Shown here: piece after piece, positions 37,601 through 43,618 of the stretch
How positions within the stretch are numbered: position 1 is the stretch's first letter
Layout: each line of letters begins with the position of its first letter
NCBI RefSeq assembly: GCF_000425425.1
Contig: NZ_AUDK01000001.1
Location: 310,001-374,000, forward strand
DNA: 64,000 bases
Source of the DNA: Flavobacterium daejeonense DSM 17708
GTDB taxonomy: Bacteria > Bacteroidota > Bacteroidia > Flavobacteriales > Flavobacteriaceae
Reading direction: 5' to 3'
Position numbers and translations under genes: made by a program
Notes under the pieces: model-generated
Told to the model about the DNA's origin: nothing
Seen by the model: the letters and a program-made list of their open reading frames with translations, nothing else
Databases searched by the model: none

Positions 37601-37767
37601 TGTCTTGCCGACATATTATCGGCTTCCACTTGCACGGTGATTTCAGGAATATCGATATTGGGCATTAAAGCTACCGGGATAAAACCAAACGCATACAGCC
37701 CTAAAATAAGCATGCAAAGCGTGGTCATTAAAACAGCAATAGGTCTATTGATTAAAAATTTTACCAT
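34672..37767 (-). CDS. RND-family efflux permease
   Basis: This 1031-residue inner-membrane pump has the RND layout. TM4 contains GLILGIGLMIDNSIIVIENI, with one aspartate, and TM10 contains IGIVVMSGIVINDSILKID. The N-terminal FLINRPIAVLMTTLCMLILGLYAFG matches HAE1-like RND proteins. It should use proton flow to move a substrate from the periplasm or membrane through the adaptor (38048-39166) and the TolC-type protein (33111-34625). A 280-base gap with inverted repeats separates it from the adaptor. The substrate is unknown; in this setting the small peptides are candidates. Confidence 0.88.
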   Translation of the reverse strand: MVKFLINRPIAVLMTTLCMLILGLYAFGFIPVALMPNIDIPEITVQVEADNMSARQVEDVIIKNLRSNLMQLSHLKDIKTESSNGNGIIRLSFEQGTKIDYSFIEVNEKIDRAMGNLPKTIKRPKVIKANITDVPVFYLNLTLKNKNKEIPIVSNSELYPVSQQFVDFSRFANQVIRKRIEQVEEVAMVDVSGLVFSEIRIVPDIEKLDALGISLNELESAIKTYDVEVGSLLIKDNQYQYNVRLGSSLNTIKEIEAIYIKKSDRLFQLKDLAQVIEHPQKRTGLVISDDKEAITMAIIQQSDARMENLKSSLNSLVDRLKSDYPTIEFSVSRDQTELLEVAISNIKQDLVWGILLAFAIMFLFLKDVKSPLLIGISVPVSLIISLAFFHVFSISINIISLSGLILGIGLMIDNSIIVIENIIQYREQKHSLTQACVLGANEVIKPLLSSVLTTCSVFLPLSFLSGISGALFYDQAMAITIGLFVSLLVSVTLVPLLYHLFHLKDTGKKSRMERFLEKTNTLDYGELYEKGFRFVMRKQKMCWAICITLLLVGVALFQLLPKTQMPYLTTTETVLKIDWNKQINVEENKRMVLEVLEPVKNELLNYTALVGSQQFILDKESAALSSESAIYIRCDSPEKLAKVKKEMTLFLQKKYAKAVVSYSNVDNIFNMIFSDKQEILVARLRNVANIGNAQNEQLKKVWGQVQQNIGNIQLNPIAWQEHINLIADQEKLMTYGVTTNTLFDALKSAFNEREILSVIDNQNFVPVILGGESKTIEQVLSETTVQSRDSAVFHASDFIKAVNSQDMKTITGGMEGEYYPIALNTDEENVNHSITTVKNVVKDNKLYTVSFSGSFFSNKELMGELIAVLLISLLLLYFILASQFESLVLPLIILIEIPLDLAGAFLLLKIFGMSINLMSMIGIVVMSGIVINDSILKIDTIIQLQRQGNSILKALLIAGQRRLKPILMTSLTTILAVVPLLFTGGIGAELQAPLATVLTGGMILGTIISLYFTPLCYYYFAKRMEKKVKKL

Positions 37768-37815
37768 AAAAGGGGTTTGTAAAATGGAAGAAAATGATTC
37801 TTAATTTAATGGATT

Positions 37816-38038
37816 CGTCAGTTCGAGGTGTGTTTTCTATTCTGAAAAAAGCAATATAACGTTACAGCTTCTCGTCAGTTCGAGTGAATTTTCAGAAAAT
37901 GCACATAGCTTTTTCAGAAAATTTGTATCGAGAACCTTTAATAAAATGTATCGAGAACGGTATGTCTTATAGGCTTCTCGATACAATTTTTAATAGTAAA
38001 GCTGTCGCATTACTATTAAAAATCACTCGAAGTGACGG
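37816..38038. repeat. Complex inverted-repeat element inside the RND operon
   Basis: CGTCAGTTCGAG occurs twice (37816-37827, 37873-37884). Near the end CACTCGAAGTGACG is an imperfect reverse complement of it. Inside, GTATCGAGAA is found at 37925-37934 and 37948-37957 with its inverse TTCTCGATAC at 37975-37984. A perfect 14-bp stem (ATTTTTAATAGTAA at 37986-37999 with its inverse at 38010-38023) has a 10-base loop. This looks like a palindromic REP-type element inserted between adaptor and pump genes, and it could change their relative expression. Confidence 0.75.
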
Positions 38039-38047
38039 GTAAAACGC

Positions 38048-39166
38048 TTAATTTTTCTTATTAACGCTAACAACCACTTCACTATCATGGGCTAAATTCA
38101 AATTTCCGGCAACAATCACGGTATCTCCAGGGTTTAGGCTCGCACTGCTTTTATCCGGATGGGCAATTACGGAGTATGAACTGCTGTTTTCTAGAGTGGT
38201 TTGTACATACGTCCAATAGGCTTTGCCATCGACAACCTTAAACAATACCTCCTGATTGTCTCGTAATACTACTGCCGATTTTGGCACGACCAACTGATTT
38301 TTTACTTCTTTCTCGATACGTACTTTTACATTCATGCCTTCGGTAAGTTTTCCGTCATTGGCTACAACGGCTTTTACCAGAATGGTTCCGTTTTTTTCAA
38401 TCAACGGATTAATCGAGGAGATGTGTCCATTATAGGTTTTACCCAATGCAAAAGGAACTATTTGCACACTACTATTCAAGGCAACATCTTTCATTTCGGA
38501 TTCTATTAGATAAAATTCTACCTCAAATACCGAATCGTCTATCAAAGTCATAAAACTTTTTCCGGCACTAACATTCTCGTAAACTCTACTCTCAATATTG
38601 GCTACTTTCCCACTAAAAGGTGCAATTAACTTAGTAGATTGCAATTCGAACTGAGCCGTTTTCAATTCTAACAATGCGGCATCATAACCGGTTCTACTGG
38701 CCACCATATCATAGATGGCTTTAGGAATACTGTCTTTCTTGCTGGTAAAAATCCCTCGTCCCACCAGCATATCCTCGAACTGAAATTTGGCTTTTTTTAA
38801 ATCTATTTCTGCTCTGGCCAGTCTTTGCTGGTATTTAAACGGATTTAGGCTTGCCAGCAATTGCCCTTTATGAACAAAATCCCCATTTTTCACATACAGA
38901 TGTTCCAGTTTGTCACTTACTTCAAATTGCACACTATTTTTTTGAGCCGCAATAATTTTACCGTTGCTCACCAACTCTTTTTGGAACGATTCATTTTTCA
39001 ATACTATGGTTTCTACTTCGTTTTTTTCTGATACATAGGTCTTTTTTTCGATAGTAGTTTCATTTGCGGCTTTGGATCTGGCACAGCTATGAAACAATAA
39101 AGAAACTAGCATGAAAAAAGATACGATACTAAGGCTGGTGATTTTGGGGCAAACAGTTTTACTCAT
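38048..39166 (-). CDS. RND periplasmic adaptor lipoprotein
   Basis: The 372 residues form an HlyD/AcrA-type adaptor. The lipobox is LLFHSC (anchor about C28). A lipoyl-like half (about 60-105, VHKGQLLASLNPFKY), an alpha-helical hairpin (about 105-180), the second lipoyl half (KLIAPFSGKVANIESRVYENVSAG) and a beta-barrel/MPD region follow. It should bridge the RND pump and the TolC-type duct. The 5' end of a second, otherwise lost copy is found at 29221-29380. It is encoded between the TlpA-like gene and the RND gene. Confidence 0.87.
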   Translation of the reverse strand: MSKTVCPKITSLSIVSFFMLVSLLFHSCARSKAANETTIEKKTYVSEKNEVETIVLKNESFQKELVSNGKIIAAQKNSVQFEVSDKLEHLYVKNGDFVHKGQLLASLNPFKYQQRLARAEIDLKKAKFQFEDMLVGRGIFTSKKDSIPKAIYDMVASRTGYDAALLELKTAQFELQSTKLIAPFSGKVANIESRVYENVSAGKSFMTLIDDSVFEVEFYLIESEMKDVALNSSVQIVPFALGKTYNGHISSINPLIEKNGTILVKAVVANDGKLTEGMNVKVRIEKEVKNQLVVPKSAVVLRDNQEVLFKVVDGKAYWTYVQTTLENSSSYSVIAHPDKSSASLNPGDTVIVAGNLNLAHDSEVVVSVNKKN

Positions 39167-39286
39167 TTCTGTGGTGTTTTATTTTCTTTAATGTATTTGT
39201 AACCCTTGGTAGAATCCCAAACTCAAAACCAATTCTCCATTAAGTTTATTATATTGGGAGCTTTAGAGGCAGGTTTTTTTGTTTTT

Positions 39287-40180
39287 CTATTCTTTTTTTA
39301 ACAGTCTTTTTAATTCTGTATCAATATTCATGTGCATGTTTTCATTTCCTCCTTCACTATAGAATGATGTAATTCCTTTAGGATTTACAATTATATTCTT
39401 TGGAAAAGATTCTCCAAAAATTTTAGCTGTCTCATTATTTCCTAATGTCTGCATGTAATTGAAATTCTTTGAATTTAAAAAATATTTTAATTTTTCTTTT
39501 TTATCAAAGGCTATTGCCAGAAATGCAACTTCAGGATTCGACTTATATTTTTCAACCAAAGAGTTTAGACCAGGCATTTCTTGTATACATGGAGCACAAG
39601 TTGTTGCCCACCAATTAATAACAACATATTTACCTATAAAGTCCTTAATTGAAACATCACCTCCTTTTAATGATTCAACTGTGACAGAAGGAAAAGTTTT
39701 CCCTTTTTCTATTGTTTTTTCTATGTTTATGATTGTGGCAATTTTACTTTTTTGCATACTTCCATTAAGCCATAGATATTGAATTTCGTTGGTAGAAGTA
39801 TTGTGCATCAATTGAACAGAAATCTTTTTCGAAGAATTGTCATAACTAATATCTGTAACATTGGTTTGGAATTGAGATGATTCATTTTTAAGAAGCTCAA
39901 CAGTACTAAAAGTCTTGAATTTATTATTAATATAGGAGGAAATCCAATAACCATTTGATTTGCCTTGTGTCAATCCTCCGAAAACTACTTTTATACTGTC
40001 TATTCCCGTTTCCAAATTTGAATAAGTTAGGTTACTTAATCCTAATTGTTTCGCAATCGGTTCTATTTCTAACGGACAACCAGAAATTATTTTATTAATC
40101 AAAAAGGACTCCGTTTTCTGTGCTTTTATTGATACGCTAAAAAATATGCCAATTGTTAAAAATGTTATTATCTGTTTCAT
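39287..40180 (-). CDS. TlpA-like periplasmic thioredoxin
   Basis: This 297-residue protein has a signal peptide (cut about residue 20, SIKAQ), an N-terminal domain of about 150 residues without known homology to me, and a TlpA/ResA-type thioredoxin domain (about 162-297). The active motif is VINWWATTCAPCIQEMPG with C195/C198. Such domains reduce or rearrange disulfides in the periplasm, which fits nearby cysteine-containing secreted peptides. A near copy with one nonsense change lies at 29402-30301. It lies between a propeller gene and the adaptor gene. Confidence 0.82.
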   Translation of the reverse strand: MKQIITFLTIGIFFSVSIKAQKTESFLINKIISGCPLEIEPIAKQLGLSNLTYSNLETGIDSIKVVFGGLTQGKSNGYWISSYINNKFKTFSTVELLKNESSQFQTNVTDISYDNSSKKISVQLMHNTSTNEIQYLWLNGSMQKSKIATIINIEKTIEKGKTFPSVTVESLKGGDVSIKDFIGKYVVINWWATTCAPCIQEMPGLNSLVEKYKSNPEVAFLAIAFDKKEKLKYFLNSKNFNYMQTLGNNETAKIFGESFPKNIIVNPKGITSFYSEGGNENMHMNIDTELKRLLKKE

Positions 40181-40255
40181 TTCTATGGGATTTTATTTTT
40201 TAGTTAATTTTATTAAGGCTGTCCAATTTTTATACGAATAGCTAATATATAGTAA

Positions 40256-41410
40256 CTATTTAAGTGTTACAATCATAAGAATCGGGTTATCGGATTCTTT
40301 GATTTTGAAAGCAGCCCTTTGTGATTCGGTTAACATATAAGGAAATAGTACTTTTACCATTTTATCTCCTACAAGATAATCTGGCCAAAATGCGGGAGCG
40401 TTCTTAATTAAATCATTTCTAAATCCAAAATCGGCTCCTCCTTTTTCTTTTAAATCTGTTAGTGAAATTTTTTGTAGTAAAATAAATTTGTTACTGTCTT
40501 TATTAAAAACAGTATAGCATAATTCTTTACTGTGATAATAATTATATTTGAAGAAAAAATAGTTTTGTGATTCTTTAATTGCGGGTAAGGATATTTTATC
40601 TTTTTCATAAACCTTGTGTAAATTATCAATATTAACACCATCAGTTGTTTTCATTTTATAATTTCCTTGGTCTATAATCCAATGTGGCTTTAAGGAGCTT
40701 CCTGTAATTTTAAAAATAGTATCAACATAGGATTCATTATAGAAAATCTCATTATTAACTTCGTAAGGTTCATTAGAAATAAATAAATTTTGCTCAAATT
40801 TTGGAAAGCTTTCTAAATTTTTAGATTTGATTTTTTTTATTTTTTTAAACGCAGTATCGTACATAATTAACATATCCCTATTTTTTTCATTATAACTTTG
40901 GATTACTGAAACAAAATTTTGACCTGTCTTTGTTCTGTATAAACCTGCTGGTGAAAAACCAAGTTTTATGGACTTAATAAACTTACCGTTAAAATGATAT
41001 ACTTTAATAGCATCGTGGTCTAATATGAGAATTTTTTTTAGAATTGGATCTACGGTGATACTTGTTATGGTAGTGTACTCATCTGGACCATTTCCTAAAG
41101 CTTCTATTTTGTTTATAAAAGATCCTTTTCTATCAAATATTAATACAGCCTTATCCGAATTATAGATGATATTGTTTTTATCCATGAAAACAAGCCAGGA
41201 AAAATCTCCTATAATACAATCTAAATTAGTTTCCAAAGAAATTAACTCAATATCTTTAGCTATTTTAGACAATAGACAATCTTTTTCTGTGTCATTAGGG
41301 TTCAGAAAAACAGTTGGCATCATGCTTTTTTCCTTTTTATCAAAAGCACATCCAGCAATGCTAAATACGATTACTGTTATGATGATGATTTTATAAATTT
41401 TTGAACGCAT
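40256..41410 (-). CDS. 6-bladed beta-propeller lipoprotein
   Basis: The chosen start (41410) gives MRSKIYKIIIITVIVFSIAGC, a lipoprotein signal; a longer frame to 41437 is less likely. Blade-like repeats are seen in FDRKGSFINKIEALGNGPDEYTTI and DHDAIKVYHFNGKFIKSIKL, in the pattern of the Bacteroidota 6-bladed propeller family and of the propeller at 31113-32222. It is the counterpart of that gene in the second module. Its first 20 bases overlap the upstream CxxC lipoprotein gene, so the two are translationally linked. Ligand unknown. Confidence 0.78.
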   Translation of the reverse strand: MRSKIYKIIIITVIVFSIAGCAFDKKEKSMMPTVFLNPNDTEKDCLLSKIAKDIELISLETNLDCIIGDFSWLVFMDKNNIIYNSDKAVLIFDRKGSFINKIEALGNGPDEYTTITSITVDPILKKILILDHDAIKVYHFNGKFIKSIKLGFSPAGLYRTKTGQNFVSVIQSYNEKNRDMLIMYDTAFKKIKKIKSKNLESFPKFEQNLFISNEPYEVNNEIFYNESYVDTIFKITGSSLKPHWIIDQGNYKMKTTDGVNIDNLHKVYEKDKISLPAIKESQNYFFFKYNYYHSKELCYTVFNKDSNKFILLQKISLTDLKEKGGADFGFRNDLIKNAPAFWPDYLVGDKMVKVLFPYMLTESQRAAFKIKESDNPILMIVTLK

Positions 41411-41834
41411 TATTATCAGGGGATTGAAATGAAACATTATTTACTTTTTTTTTGTCGCAATCATTTGTAACCACTACAGGGTATATGGGATTTTCATAAT
41501 GAGAAAATACATTATCATAGTCAATATAAATATTCGACAACTTTTTTACATTTTTACCAATCTTGTTATTTAAAGATTTAATTGATTTTGTATTAGTTAG
41601 TATGAATAAAATTTGTTTATTCATATAATTATTTATCAAGAAAATTTCACTTTCAGATATACAGCCTGAACAACCTGTTCCAGGAATAATGACAATTTTT
41701 TCATAACATTTATTTAATGAAAGTAATAACTGTTTAGTTTCATTTGAAATGTAATCTTCCTTTGTACTAGATTTTGAAGTACAAGAAGAAATTATATATA
41801 AAATAAGGAAAAGAAAGAATGCTATTTTTTTCAT
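41391..41834 (-). CDS. Small CxxC lipoprotein, thioredoxin-like
   Basis: This 147-residue protein has a lipobox (LYIISSC, anchor about C18). A short domain follows with KIVIIPGTGCSGCISESEIFLI, where CxxC lies after a beta strand as in thioredoxin-like folds. Compared with the 207-residue protein at 30487-31110 it is shorter and lipid-anchored instead of membrane-anchored, but it holds the same place in its module. The gene overlaps the propeller gene and starts 4 bases after the DUF4221-like gene. I do not know a characterised homologue. Confidence 0.6.
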   Translation of the reverse strand: MKKIAFFLFLILYIISSCTSKSSTKEDYISNETKQLLLSLNKCYEKIVIIPGTGCSGCISESEIFLINNYMNKQILFILTNTKSIKSLNNKIGKNVKKLSNIYIDYDNVFSHYENPIYPVVVTNDCDKKKVNNVSFQSPDNNAFKNL

Positions 41835-41838
41835 AAAA

Positions 41839-42990
41839 TTAAATTTTAACGATTTTGTAATTAATAAAGCTGATTAGATTGTCATTAGTTATATTATTTT
41901 CTTTCTGAAATAATAACCCATCAGGGGTAACGCAAACTGAGGAAATAGTCTCTATAGAAAAATCTTTAACGTTTTTCAACAGTTGTTCCCCAACAATTTT
42001 AAATTTACTATCTAAAATAATTATTGAAAGATCCCTTTTGCTTTTATATCCAAGCACTACATCTGAAGGTAATAAACATACTCTATAATATAAATTATTA
42101 TATTTATCATACAAAACACTATAATAAAATCCATTCTCTGTACAATAATCATAGGTCTTATCCTCTCCTATATATGAATACTCTGGAATATTTTGGATGT
42201 GTTTACTACCGGCACAATGTTCTTTAAATGTTATAAAATCTTTGGTCGAAATAAGACTATGTGAAGCTGGGAAGCTAAAAACAAATATATTATCCTTATC
42301 GTTATATGTGTATGAGATGTTCAAATTGTAATGCTTACCTCCAAAAAAATAGTCAGAATAAATTTTCGGGAAATTTAATTTATAATTGTATTTTTTAAAT
42401 GATATATCTATTTGGGCCACTGAATGGGATAATTTATTTGCTTTTTCAGATGTCCCAATTCCTCCTGCGAGATAAAATTTATCTTTTCTGCAAATAATTG
42501 GAGAAATTGTAGAAGGTTGTGCACAATACCCACTTTTATTGTTTTCTATGGGAATAATCATTTCTTTCAATATTTTTCCTGACTCATTTTGCAGTGTTAT
42601 TTTTTGGTCCCAATATTGATATGATATTATACTATCCCATGCTATTATTTCATAGGCTTTTATCTTTTTATTACTAGATAATGGTATTAATTTCTTTAAT
42701 TTTTTAGTGTCGTAATCATAACAGTATATAGTATTGTTATAAGTATTTAAAAAAGTAAAAAATAAGGTATCATTTATTTTTTTTAATTTAAGATAATCTA
42801 TTGATGCTGAAGAAACAGAATCCAATCCAAAGTTTATAGTAGAATTTATTTTTTTTAGTTTATATAAATTAGATATTATATTACACGTATTTAGACTGCC
42901 TTTTTTTTCAAAATTTAAACAAGATTGAGAAAAAACTAATACTCCTATAAATAGCACTAATTTTTGAAAAAATCTATTTATATTATTCAT
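41839..42990 (-). CDS. DUF4221-like lipoprotein, probable propeller
   Basis: This 383-residue protein has a lipobox (VLVFSQSC). The mature part has many short beta strands with aromatic residues, such as TIYCYDYDTKKLKKLIPL and SFKKYNYKLNFPKIYSDYF, with the look of DUF4221/6-bladed propeller proteins of Bacteroidota. It lies directly after peptide 2 and its hairpin and upstream of the CxxC lipoprotein. So in both modules the first gene after the peptide encodes a propeller-like lipoprotein. The family name is tentative. Confidence 0.6.
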   Translation of the reverse strand: MNNINRFFQKLVLFIGVLVFSQSCLNFEKKGSLNTCNIISNLYKLKKINSTINFGLDSVSSASIDYLKLKKINDTLFFTFLNTYNNTIYCYDYDTKKLKKLIPLSSNKKIKAYEIIAWDSIISYQYWDQKITLQNESGKILKEMIIPIENNKSGYCAQPSTISPIICRKDKFYLAGGIGTSEKANKLSHSVAQIDISFKKYNYKLNFPKIYSDYFFGGKHYNLNISYTYNDKDNIFVFSFPASHSLISTKDFITFKEHCAGSKHIQNIPEYSYIGEDKTYDYCTENGFYYSVLYDKYNNLYYRVCLLPSDVVLGYKSKRDLSIIILDSKFKIVGEQLLKNVKDFSIETISSVCVTPDGLLFQKENNITNDNLISFINYKIVKI

Positions 42991-43031
42991 AATTATTTTT
43001 TAATATGTTAGTTTAGTGTCTGTAAGTTTAA

Positions 43032-43061
43032 ACTTTCCTTGTTCAAACAAACAAGGAAAGT
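43032..43061 (-). terminator. Hairpin downstream of the second peptide gene (terminator or attenuator)
   Basis: ACTTTCCTTGTT (43032-43043) pairs perfectly with AACAAGGAAAGT (43050-43061) in the gap between peptide 2 and the DUF4221-like gene. Its sequence differs from the hairpin after peptide 1, but its place is the same. There is no long T tract on the minus strand, so it may be a partial terminator or protect the 3' end. Confidence 0.6.
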
Positions 43062-43141
43062 AAAAAAATAATACTATTAGAAATATAGTTTGTGGTTATG
43101 GGTAAAAAACATAATGCTTCTTATTCCATCTAAATTATAGA

Positions 43142-43393
43142 CTAATCCGCAAAACAATTACTATATAGTGATGAGGTTACACAATTCCAAGAAGTACCAC
43201 TAATATTTTTTACACAATCTCCTTTATCTTTCTCAGGATTTGTTTGACAACCTTCAGCACCAGCATGTGCTTCATTCATTGTTATCAAACTAGCTAAACT
43301 AGTATCCGAATTAAAACCATTCGCATTATTAGCACTAAAAAACATCGTTGCAGCTATCACCGCTACCCCTAAAACTCCTATTATTTTTTTCAT
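43142..43393 (-). CDS. NVEALA-like small secreted cysteine peptide 2
   Basis: This 83-residue precursor starts MKKIIGVLGVAVIAATMFF and carries SDTSLASLITMNEAHA, with a likely signal peptidase I cut after A44 (AHA). The mature peptide would be 39 residues with four cysteines (C49, C60, C71, C80), enough for two disulfides. The leader matches peptide 1 in length and most residues, but the mature parts share no clear similarity. This pattern of a constant leader and variable core is seen in exported peptide families. It lies after the duplicated leader region and before propeller and thioredoxin-like genes. Confidence 0.72.
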   Translation of the reverse strand: MKKIIGVLGVAVIAATMFFSANNANGFNSDTSLASLITMNEAHAGAEGCQTNPEKDKGDCVKNISGTSWNCVTSSLYSNCFAD

Positions 43394-43418
43394 TTTATAA
43401 AATTTAATTTGTTAAAAC

Positions 43419-43432
43419 GGGTATTTGTACCC
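43419..43432 (-). promoter_or_regulatory. Small hairpin in the peptide 2 5' region
   Basis: GGGTATTTGTACCC can pair as GGGTA/TACCC with a 4-base loop. It differs from the copy 1 hairpin in a way that keeps pairing (T-A changed to A-T). Confidence 0.5.
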
Positions 43433-43448
43433 TTATTATTTATTGTTT

Positions 43449-43478
43449 TTGCAAAGTGGTATAGGAATGCTACTTTTG
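43449..43478 (+). promoter_or_regulatory. Plus-strand promoter in leader copy 2
   Basis: TTG (43449-43451), 19 bases, then TACTTTTG (43471-43478). It is the same as in copy 1 and reads away from the peptide, into the end of the O-antigen ligase/TPR gene in antisense. Confidence 0.55.
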
Positions 43479-43618
43479 CGAAACATTACAACTACTTATA
43501 TCTAAGTAGTTATACGAAATTATAAAGTCATTTTCTTTTATAAAATCTTCCTCTGGGTTTTGGTCTATGTCATAGGCTGCATTTTTTTAAGTTAAACATT
43601 GTGAGATTTATTTAATTT

